64,000 nucleotides of DNA. Origin: Actinoplanes sp. KI2 (GTDB lineage: Bacteria; Actinomycetota; Actinomycetes; Mycobacteriales; Micromonosporaceae). The stretch covers positions 105,566 through 169,565 of the forward strand of contig NZ_JAOSZE010000020.1 of the NCBI RefSeq assembly GCF_025630775.1, read 5' to 3'. The notes under the pieces were generated by a model. The model made no database searches, was not told the origin of the DNA, and worked only from the letters and a program-made list of their open reading frames with translations. The stretch's first letter is position 1, and the number at the start of each line of letters is the position of its first letter. The position numbers and the translations under genes are program-made. Of the stretch, positions 8,097 to 15,136 are shown in pieces.

Positions 8097-9188
8097 TTAC
8101 CTTAGTGCGGTCGCGAGGGCCTCGACGACCGCCGCCTGCTGTGACGGGGTGATCTGCGGGTAGATCGGCAGGGACATGATCTCCGGCGCGGTCCGCTCCG
8201 CGTTCGGGAACGAGCCGCCCAGGTAGCCGAAGGCCCCGGTCCGGTGGATCGGGAACGGGTAGTGGATGCCCGCGCCGATGCCGGCGGCGTTGAGCTTGGC
8301 CAGCACCTCGTCGCGGCGCGGGACGCGCACGCAGTAGATGTGCCAGACGTGCTCGTTGCCGTCGAGGGTCACCGGGGTGACGACGTCGAGTCCGGCGAGC
8401 AGCTCCTCGTAGCGGGCGGCGGCGGCGCGGCGGCGGGCGTTCCAGTCGTCGAGGCGGGCCAGCTTGGCGCGCAGCACGACCGCCTGCAGCCCGTCGAGGC
8501 GGCTGTTCACCCCGATCAGGTCGTGGTGGTACTTCTTGAGCCCCCCGTGGCTGCCCAGCGTGCGGACGGTGTCGGCCCACTGCTCGTTCGCCGTCACGAC
8601 AGCGCCGGCGTCGCCGTACGCGCCGAGGTTCTTGCCGGGGTAGAAGCTGGTCGCGGCGATGCCGTCGACACCGGCGCCGAGGCCGTGCCGCTTGGCGCCC
8701 TGCGACTGCGCGGCGTCCTCGACGATGGCGATGTCCCGGCCGGCCAGGCCGGCCTTCAGCTGCTCGACCGGCGCCATCTGGCCGTAGAGGTGCACCGGCG
8801 CGATCGCGCGGGTGGCCGGCGTGACGGCCGCGAGCGCGGCCTCGACATCGATGAGGTACGTGCGAGGGTCGCAGTCGACCAGCACGACGCTGCCGCCCGT
8901 GCGCGCGACCGCCTCGGCGGTCGCGATGAACGTGTTGGCCGGGAGGATCACCTCGGTGCCCGGGCCGACGCCGACCGCGCGGAACGCGAGCTCGAGCGCG
9001 TCGGTGCCGTTGGCGACGCCGATGCAGTGCGGCACGCCGGAGAACGCGGCGTACTCCTGCTCGAACGCGGCCACCTCGGCGCCGCCGATGAATGCGGTCT
9101 CGGCGATGACACGCTTGAAGCCGGTCTCGACCTCCTCGGCCACCTCCGCGTGGGCGGCGGCCAGGTCGACGAGCGGGATTCGGGTCAT
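8097..9188 (-). CDS. DegT/DnrJ/EryC1 sugar aminotransferase (WbpE-like)
   Basis: A 363-residue PLP-dependent aminotransferase that converts a nucleotide 3- or 4-ketosugar to the aminosugar. Signatures are IPLVDLAAAH at the N-terminus, CIGVANGTDALELAF, VEDAAQSQGA holding the cofactor Asp, and SFYPGKNLGAYGDAGA near residue 183 with the Schiff-base Lys. Of the two aminotransferases here this is closer in motif wording to WbpE, the 3-aminotransferase of the diacetamido-mannuronate route, which fits the Gfo/Idh oxidoreductase in the same operon. The assignment between the two enzymes is inference. Confidence 0.9.
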   Translation of the reverse strand: MTRIPLVDLAAAHAEVAEEVETGFKRVIAETAFIGGAEVAAFEQEYAAFSGVPHCIGVANGTDALELAFRAVGVGPGTEVILPANTFIATAEAVARTGGSVVLVDCDPRTYLIDVEAALAAVTPATRAIAPVHLYGQMAPVEQLKAGLAGRDIAIVEDAAQSQGAKRHGLGAGVDGIAATSFYPGKNLGAYGDAGAVVTANEQWADTVRTLGSHGGLKKYHHDLIGVNSRLDGLQAVVLRAKLARLDDWNARRRAAAARYEELLAGLDVVTPVTLDGNEHVWHIYCVRVPRRDEVLAKLNAAGIGAGIHYPFPIHRTGAFGYLGGSFPNAERTAPEIMSLPIYPQITPSQQAAVVEALATALR

Positions 9189-9194
9189 GGTTCG

Positions 9195-9845
9195 TTAACT
9201 CCTCGGTGAAGCTGTCAGGTCGGCGCTGCGTAGTTTGCGGGCCGGGCTGCCGACCCAGATCTCGTCGGACGGAACATCGGTCAGCACGACGGAGCCCATC
9301 CCGATCAGCGACCAGGCGCCCACCCGGACGCCCTCGCGGACCAGCGCGCCGGCGCCCACGTAGGCGCCGGTCTCCAGCACCGCGCCACCGCCCAGCCGGA
9401 CACCGGAGGCGATGGTCGCGTAGTCCCCGACCCGGTCGTCGTGGGTGAGCACCGCCTGCGGCATGACCGCCACGTGCGACCCCACCGTCACGTCGGCGGT
9501 GAGCACCGTCCCGGCCAGCAGCACGCTGCCCGGGCCGACCACGCTGCCGGCGCCGATCGACGCGGACGGGTGCAGGATCGTGGCGTACCGGTCGGCGGGC
9601 AGGCCGAGGCGTTCCACGATGCGCTTGCGGGCGGTGTAGTTGCGCGGGTTGCCGACACAGACCACGACGGCCGCGGCCATCTCCCGCACGCTGTCCACCG
9701 GGCCGAGGATCGGCAGTCCCGCCCGGGTGGTGCCGTGCAACGCTGGGTCGTCGTCGACGAAGCCCAGCACCCGCCAGGCGGGGCCGGCGGCGGCCGCGGT
9801 CTCCCGCGCGAAGCCGCCGGCTCCGACGATGACGAGATCGCTCAC
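9195..9845 (-). CDS. PglD/NeuD-like sugar N-acyltransferase
   Basis: A 216-residue protein with an N-terminal Rossmann-like sugar-nucleotide domain (MSDLVIVGAGGFARETA, then VLGFVDDDP) and a C-terminal left-handed beta-helix of hexapeptide repeats such as IGAGSVVGPGSVLLAGTVL and VRLGGGAVLETGAYVGAGAL. The catalytic His of PglD-type enzymes fits the VLTHDDRVGDYATI segment near residue 135. It would acylate an amino group on a UDP-sugar with an acyl-CoA. The GTG start overlaps the upstream aminotransferase stop as GTGA, so the two are translationally coupled and probably act in sequence. Confidence 0.87.
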   Translation of the reverse strand: MSDLVIVGAGGFARETAAAAGPAWRVLGFVDDDPALHGTTRAGLPILGPVDSVREMAAAVVVCVGNPRNYTARKRIVERLGLPADRYATILHPSASIGAGSVVGPGSVLLAGTVLTADVTVGSHVAVMPQAVLTHDDRVGDYATIASGVRLGGGAVLETGAYVGAGALVREGVRVGAWSLIGMGSVVLTDVPSDEIWVGSPARKLRSADLTASPRS

Positions 9846-10978
9846 CGGCTCGCCAGCTCCCGCAGAATGCCGACGATGTGGTCCTGGTCGTCGGCGGTCA
9901 GCGCGTGGTGCAGCGGCAGGATGAGCGAGTCGCTGGTGAGTCGCTCGGTGACGGGCAGGGAAACCGGTGCCATGTCCGAGTAGGCGGGCTCGAGGTGGGC
10001 GGCCATGATGCCGCGGCGGGCCGAGACGCCCCTGGCGGCCAACTCGGACAGCACCTCGTCCCGGCCCACCGGGAAGCCGTCGAGCAGCACCCAGAACGAC
10101 TGGTAGTTGGTCTGCCCGTAGGCCGGGTCGCGCACCGGAACCAGGCCGTCGATGCCGGCCAGCAGCTCCTGGTAGCGCGCCGCGAGCTCGCGCCGCTGGG
10201 CGACCAGCCCGGCGAGCCGGCCGAGCTGCACGAGCCCGACGGCGGCCTGGATGTCGGTCATCCGGTAGTTGTAGGCGGTCTCCAGGTACGCCTCGAGCAC
10301 CGGCTGCTTGCTGGCGTGCCGGTCGGCGGCGGAGACGTTCATGCCGTGCTCGCGCAGCCGGCGCAGGCGGGCGGCCTGACCGGCGTCGTCGACGGTCACC
10401 ATGCCGCCCTCGCCGGTCGTGATGACCTTGCGCGGGTGGAACGACCAGGCCGCGATCGCCGCACCGGCGCCGACCGGCTGCCCGTACGCGGTCGAACCCG
10501 CCGCGCAGGCGGCGTCCTCCACCAGGCCGATGCCCCAGCCCTCGGCCGCCTTGCGCAGCCCGACCGTGTCGAACGGGACGCCGCCCTGGTGCACGGCGAT
10601 GACCGCCCGGGTGCGCGGGGTGCGCACCGCGTCGATGGTCTCCACGGTGAGGTTGCCGGTGGCCAGGTCGACGTCGGCGAAGACCGGGGTCGCCCCGACG
10701 TAGCGGACCGCGTTCGCGGTCGCGATGAACGACAGCGACGGCACGACGACCTCGTCGCCGGGGCCGACGCCGAGCAGCACCAGCGACAGGTGCAGGCCGG
10801 TCGTGCAGGAGCTGACCGCGACGCCGTGACCGGCGCCGACGAGCGACGCGAACTCCTGCTCGAAGCGGGCGACGCGCGGGCCCTGGGCGACCCAGCCGGA
10901 GCGGACGGCCTCGGCCGCGGCCTGGGCTTCCTCCTCCCCCAGCATCGGGATCATCACCGGGATCTTGCGGTCGGTCAC
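9842..10978 (-). CDS. DegT/DnrJ/EryC1 sugar aminotransferase (PglE-like)
   Basis: A 378-residue PLP enzyme. The family start MIPMLGEEEAQAAAEAVRSG is preceded in frame by GTG 10978, which overlaps the epimerase stop as GTGA; upstream in-frame sequence is antisense-like and was excluded. Motifs are AVSSCTTGLHLSL, IGLVEDAACAAGS (cofactor Asp) and SFHPRKVITTGEGGMV near residue 188 (Schiff-base Lys). The HPRK-ITTGEGGM wording is typical of aminotransferases acting on 4-keto-6-deoxy UDP-sugars, the PglE/PseC side of the family. Together with the next gene it forms a PglE-PglD-like pair. Confidence 0.9.
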   Translation of the reverse strand: MTDRKIPVMIPMLGEEEAQAAAEAVRSGWVAQGPRVARFEQEFASLVGAGHGVAVSSCTTGLHLSLVLLGVGPGDEVVVPSLSFIATANAVRYVGATPVFADVDLATGNLTVETIDAVRTPRTRAVIAVHQGGVPFDTVGLRKAAEGWGIGLVEDAACAAGSTAYGQPVGAGAAIAAWSFHPRKVITTGEGGMVTVDDAGQAARLRRLREHGMNVSAADRHASKQPVLEAYLETAYNYRMTDIQAAVGLVQLGRLAGLVAQRRELAARYQELLAGIDGLVPVRDPAYGQTNYQSFWVLLDGFPVGRDEVLSELAARGVSARRGIMAAHLEPAYSDMAPVSLPVTERLTSDSLILPLHHALTADDQDHIVGILRELASR

Positions 10979-11940
10979 TTCGACGACCTCCACCAGTCGA
11001 CCAGGCCCTGCAGGCCCTCGGTGAGGCTCAGCTCGGCGCGGAAGCCCAGCTTCTGTTCGGCGGCGGCGGTGCTGGCCAGACGGCGGGTGACGCCGTTGAC
11101 CGCGCGGGCCGGGCCGTGCTCGGGGGCGAGGTCGGACTTCATCACCTCGGTGAGCGCGGCGGCCAGCTCCTTGAGGCTGGTCTCCTCGCCGCTCGCGATG
11201 TTGAACACCTCGTCGGTGACGTCGGCCTTGGCGGCCAGGATGTTGGCGCGGGCGATGTCGGCGACGTGGACGAAGTCCATGGTCTGCAGGCCGTCGCCGA
11301 GGATCAGCGGCGGGGTGCCCGACTCGATGCGCTCCATCCAGCGGATCAGCACCTCGGTGTACAGGCCGTAGATGTCCATCCGCGGGCCGTACACGTTGAA
11401 GTAGCGCAGGGCGACGTAGTCGAGGCCCTTCATGGCGTGGAAGCTGCGCAGCATGGCCTCGTTGAAGGCCTTCGCGGCGCCGTAGAAGGTGTCGTTGTTG
11501 TACGGGTGGTGCAGCTCCGTGGTCGGGAACTGTTCGGCCAGGCCGTAGACCGACGCCGACGACGACGCGACGAGCTTCTTCACGCCCTCCTCGGCGGCCG
11601 CCTCGACGACGTTGAAGGTGCCGTCCACCAGCACCTCGTTGGCCAGGCGCGGCTCCTCGGCGCACTGCGTGATGCGGATCGCGGCGAGGTGGAAGACCAG
11701 GTCCTTGCCCGCGGTCACCTCGCGGACCAGCTTCTGGTCCCGGATGTCGCCCTCGACCAGCGTCACCGGCCCGTTCGCCAGCGCCCAGGCCAGGTTCTCC
11801 CGGCGGCCGCGCACGAAGTTGTCGAGGACGACGACCTCGGCCGCCCCGCCCCGGATGAGTTCGTCGACGACGTGCGAGCCGATCGTGCCCGCTCCGCCGG
11901 TGACGAGGGCCCGCGAGCCCTCGATCTGTACGCCCGTCAC
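10975..11940 (-). CDS. NAD-dependent epimerase/dehydratase acting on a nucleotide sugar
   Basis: A 321-residue extended SDR. The glycine motif is VTGGAGTIGSHVVDELI at the N-terminus, the conserved SSSASVYG precedes the catalytic YGAAK (Tyr near residue 150), and RYFNVYGPR is the usual downstream signature. The GTG start at 11940 overlaps the oxidoreductase stop as GTGA. It could be a UDP-GlcNAc 4-epimerase or supply the keto-sugar for the following aminotransferase; the sequence does not separate these options. No other 4,6-dehydratase is present in the window, so a missing step may lie outside it. Confidence 0.85.
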   Translation of the reverse strand: MTGVQIEGSRALVTGGAGTIGSHVVDELIRGGAAEVVVLDNFVRGRRENLAWALANGPVTLVEGDIRDQKLVREVTAGKDLVFHLAAIRITQCAEEPRLANEVLVDGTFNVVEAAAEEGVKKLVASSSASVYGLAEQFPTTELHHPYNNDTFYGAAKAFNEAMLRSFHAMKGLDYVALRYFNVYGPRMDIYGLYTEVLIRWMERIESGTPPLILGDGLQTMDFVHVADIARANILAAKADVTDEVFNIASGEETSLKELAAALTEVMKSDLAPEHGPARAVNGVTRRLASTAAAEQKLGFRAELSLTEGLQGLVDWWRSSK

Positions 11941-13016
11941 GCCATGTGCCCTTCGTCGAGCTTGATCATGGTCCCACCCTCCGCCAGGCTGCGCGAGGCG
12001 GCCTGGAGGATCTCGAGCACCCGCAGCCCGGCCCGGCCGTCGGTCAGCGCCGGCGTGCCCGTGGTGATGGCCCGCGCGTACTCCTCGACCATGGTGCGCA
12101 ATGCCTCGCGCTCGCCGAGCGCCGGGGCGACCATGTCACCGGAGCGGTAGGAGACGAGAATGTCGCGCCGCTGCTCGTCGCCGAGCTCGTCCGGCGAGGC
12201 GACGTCGACGCCCCGGTCGTAGATGGCCAGCCGCTGGCTGGGGTTCAGGTCGTCCCACACGAGCGTCCGCTTCGAGCCGCCGAAGATCGCCGTACGGATC
12301 TTCACCGGCGACAGCCAGTTGACGTGGATGTGCGCGATCGCGCCGGTGTTCAGCTGCAACGTGAGATACGCCACGCAGGCCCGGCCGGCGCCGATGCCGT
12401 CGGCGCCGTGCGCCGCGACGGCCACCGGGCGCACGCCGGGCGGGAGAACGAAATCGACGATCGACAGGTCGTGCGGCGCGAGATCCCAGACGACGTCGAT
12501 GTCCCGCTGCACGAGACCGAGGTTGATCCGTACGGAGTCGAGGAAGTGCAGGTCGCCCAGCTCGCCGGAGTGCAGCAACTCGCGGATGCGCAGCACCGCC
12601 GGGGTGTAGCAGTAGGTGTGGTCGCACATCAGGGTCAGGCCACGCTTGTCGGCCTCCGCCACCAGTTGCAGACCCTCCTCATGGGTCGCCGCCAGCGGCT
12701 TCTCGACCAGCACGTGCTTGCCGGCCCGCAGCGCGGCCAGGGCGACCGGCAGGTGCGTGCCGGCCGGGGTGGCGATGGCCACCGCCTTCACCTCGGGGTC
12801 GGCGAGCACCTCGTCCAGGTCGCCGGAGACCCGGACGGTCGAGTAGCCGCCGAGGACGCGCTTGGCCCGGTCCACGTCGAGGTCGCACAGCCAGCGCAGC
12901 CGGAAGGCCGGCGACGCCTGGAAGTTGCGGACCAGGTTTGGGCCCCAATAGCCGGCCCCGATAACGGCGATTCCGATCGGTTCGTCAGACACGGGAAGCG
13001 GAGGTGTCACAGACAT
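11937..13016 (-). CDS. Gfo/Idh/MocA oxidoreductase (WbpB/WlbA-like UDP-GlcNAcA 3-dehydrogenase)
   Basis: A 359-residue NAD(P)-dependent oxidoreductase. The N-terminal nucleotide fold reads IGIAVIGAGYWGPNLVRNF and is followed by the family's EKP motif in GKHVLVEKPLAATHEEG near residue 95. DHTYCYTPAV and the C-terminal domain motif WDLAPHDLSI match WlbA/WbpB-type enzymes that oxidise C3 of UDP-GlcNAcA for amination. The frame stays open upstream, but ATG 13016 gives the family N-terminus. It heads the leftward seven-gene operon. The role rests on the accompanying WbpA-, WbpE-, WbpD- and WbpI-like genes. Confidence 0.87.
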   Translation of the reverse strand: MSVTPPLPVSDEPIGIAVIGAGYWGPNLVRNFQASPAFRLRWLCDLDVDRAKRVLGGYSTVRVSGDLDEVLADPEVKAVAIATPAGTHLPVALAALRAGKHVLVEKPLAATHEEGLQLVAEADKRGLTLMCDHTYCYTPAVLRIRELLHSGELGDLHFLDSVRINLGLVQRDIDVVWDLAPHDLSIVDFVLPPGVRPVAVAAHGADGIGAGRACVAYLTLQLNTGAIAHIHVNWLSPVKIRTAIFGGSKRTLVWDDLNPSQRLAIYDRGVDVASPDELGDEQRRDILVSYRSGDMVAPALGEREALRTMVEEYARAITTGTPALTDGRAGLRVLEILQAASRSLAEGGTMIKLDEGHMA

Positions 13017-13314
13017 CCGTTTCGTTCTGGAAGCCGCGGCTTCGTCGGCTTCGTCGGTAAAGCGGGGGCGCGCGTGCGCACACCCGACGCCGGTTCGACG
13101 GCAAGTTATCGATACGACGCGGTTCGCCGCCAGCCCGCTGACGGAAATCCGGCGGAGCCGGGAGGTCAAGGCGGTACCTTCGGTTGCCGCTACGAGACTG
13201 TCGGTCCAGGGGCGGCGGACCTTCGGCCAGTTCGTCGGATTTCCGACCACGGCGAGCCTGCCGCCGCCATTACCCTCGACGCCGGTTCGCCGACCCCGAT
13301 GGAGGTACCCCGCC
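13017..13314. promoter_or_regulatory. Divergent promoter region of the amino-sugar genes
   Basis: 298 bases separate the oxidoreductase and the divergent acyltransferase and should carry promoters in both directions. A short direct repeat GCTTCGTCGG occurs near 13037-13057. I cannot fix -35/-10 hexamers with confidence. Confidence 0.4.
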
Positions 13315-13923
13315 ATGACCGATGCCGACCGCGACGGCGTCACCGTAGCGCCGACCGCCGATGTCGACGATCAGGCTGCGATCGGGGCCGGCACCCGCGT
13401 CTGGCATCTCGCCCAGATTCGTGAGGACGCCACGCTGGGCGCGAACTGCAACATCGGCCGCGGCGCGTACGTCGGCCCCGGCGTGGTCATCGGCGACAAC
13501 GTGAAGTTGCAGAACCACGCCCTGGTGTACGAGCCGGCTCGCCTCGCCGACGGCGTCTTCATCGGCCCCGCGGCGGTCCTGACGAACGACGAGTACCCGC
13601 GCGCCGTCACCCCCGAGGGCCGGCTCAAGACCGGCGACGACTGGCATGCGGTCGGCGTCACCATCGGGGAGGGTGCGGCGATCGGCGCCCGCGCCGTGTG
13701 CGTCGCCCCCGTCACGGTGGGCCGCTGGGCCCTGGTGGCGGCCGGCGCGGTGGTCACCAAGGACGTCCCCGATTTCGCGCTGGTGGTCGGCGTCCCCGCG
13801 CGCCGCATCGGCTGGGTCGGCCGCGCCGGCCGCCCGCTGACCGCCAAGGGCGACGGCGTCTGGGTCTGCCCCGAGACCGGCGCCGAGTACCACGAATCGG
13901 ACGGCACCCTCGCGGAGGCCTGA
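13315..13923 (+). CDS. Left-handed beta-helix sugar N-acetyltransferase (WbpD/WlbB-like)
   Basis: A 202-residue hexapeptide-repeat protein. Motifs include VWHLAQIREDATLGANCNI near residue 24, the QNHALVYE segment that holds the family's active-site region, and GVFIGPAAVLTNDEYPRA; all are typical of WbpD/WlbB, which acetylate the 3-amino group of UDP-GlcNAc3NA. A short C-terminal piece (VWVCPETGAEYHE) follows the helix, as in several homologues. The ATG lies after GGAGGTACC. It is transcribed away from the oxidoreductase operon, yet its reaction falls directly between the aminotransferase and 2-epimerase steps. Confidence 0.88.
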   Translation: MTDADRDGVTVAPTADVDDQAAIGAGTRVWHLAQIREDATLGANCNIGRGAYVGPGVVIGDNVKLQNHALVYEPARLADGVFIGPAAVLTNDEYPRAVTPEGRLKTGDDWHAVGVTIGEGAAIGARAVCVAPVTVGRWALVAAGAVVTKDVPDFALVVGVPARRIGWVGRAGRPLTAKGDGVWVCPETGAEYHESDGTLAEA

Positions 13924-14018
13924 GGCGGCCATCCACGATCTGCCGCGCTGCCCGGGCGGCCGGCTTCGCCGACGGCGGGGCTGATCCGGCTCGGCGCGGA
14001 TGGCGACCGCGTCGCGCC

Positions 14019-14050
14019 GGGTGACCCGGAGCCGGGGCCCCGGGTCACCC
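14019..14050. terminator. Hairpin between convergent genes
   Basis: GGGTGACCCGG (14019-14029) pairs exactly with CCGGGTCACCC (14040-14050). It lies between the convergent acyltransferase and glycanase genes, without a clear T-tract. Confidence 0.6.
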
Positions 14051-14350
14051 TCGCCGGTGCGATCTCAGCTGGTCCAGACCTGGAAGCTGGAGATCTGGCC
14101 GGCCGGCCAGCCGGTGTTGGCGGTGATGTTCAGGCGGAGGTATCGCTGGGTCGACGCGGTGTACGTGATGGTCACCGTGTTGTTGGTGGCGGGATCGAAG
14201 GGGTAGGCGGCGGACGCCTTGAGGGTGGACCAGGTGGAGCCGTCCGTGCTGCCCAGCACCGACAGGGTCTCGGTGCGGGCACCCCAGGCGGCCGGCAGTT
14301 GCAGCACCACCTTCGAGGCGCTCTGCGCCGAGCCGAGGTCGACCTGCACC

Positions 14351-14392
14351 CACTGCGGGAACGCGTTGTTCGCGCTCTCCCAGTAGGTGTTC
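14351..14392. repeat. Exact 42-bp repeat, copy 1
   Basis: Identical to 15095-15136. It encodes the ANNAFPQW region of the second discoidin module. The two copies are direct repeats 744 bp apart. Confidence 0.9.
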
Positions 14393-15094
14393 TGGTCGGC
14401 GTCGGTGACGTTCCCGGACGGGTAGACGTCGGTGTGGCTGGACTCGCTGGTCGGCTTGCCGGCCGCCAGGTTGGTGCTGGTGGCGCCCGCGCCGGTGCCG
14501 GTCAGGGCGACCGCGGTGCTCGCTCCGCCGCCGGAGACGGTGAGGGTGCCGGTTCGCGTACCGGAGGCGGTGGGCCGGAAGGTGACGGTGACGGCGCAGG
14601 AGGCGCCGGCCGCCAGCGACGTGCCGCAGCCGTTGGACTGGGCGTAGTCGCCGGTGACCCCGACCGCGAGCGAGGTGGCCGCGGCGGTCCCGCTGTTGGT
14701 GATGGTGACCTGCTGCCCGGCACTGGTGGTGTTCAGCGCCTGGCTACCGAAGGTGAGCGACGAGGGGCTCGCCGACAGCGCGGGCGCCGGGGTGCTGCCG
14801 CCACCGCTCGGGTAGACCTCGAGCTCCGCGGCCTGACCGGCCGGCCAGCCCGAGTTCGCGGTGAAGTTGACCCGCACGTAGCGGGCGTTCGTGCCGGGCA
14901 CGGTGATGCTCGCCGTGTTCCCCGACGCCGGGTCGAAGGTGTAGGTCGCCGAGCCCACCGCGGTGCCGAAGCTCGACCCGTCGGTGCTGGTCAGCACCGA
15001 GAGGGTCTGGGTGCGGGTCTGCCAGGCGGTCGACGGGGGCAACTTCAAAGTCACTTTCCCGATCGCGTACGCCGAGCCCAGGTCGACCTGCAGC

Positions 15095-15136
15095 CACTGC
15101 GGGAACGCGTTGTTCGCGCTCTCCCAGTAGGTGTTC
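15095..15136. repeat. Exact 42-bp repeat, copy 2
   Basis: Identical to 14351-14392. It lies in the first discoidin module of the frameshifted glycanase. Confidence 0.9.

Noticed and set aside
8084..8097. Separate promoter between aminotransferase and MFS genes
   Set aside because: Only 12 bp separate the genes, so one operon is more likely.
9188..9205. GTTAAC between acyltransferase and aminotransferase genes as another GH54-type operator
   Set aside because: It overlaps the acyltransferase stop codon within an operon and lacks the flanking TTCACA half.
11116..12150. Open frame antisense to the epimerase and oxidoreductase genes
   Set aside because: Compositional shadow of two overlapping, well-recognised genes.
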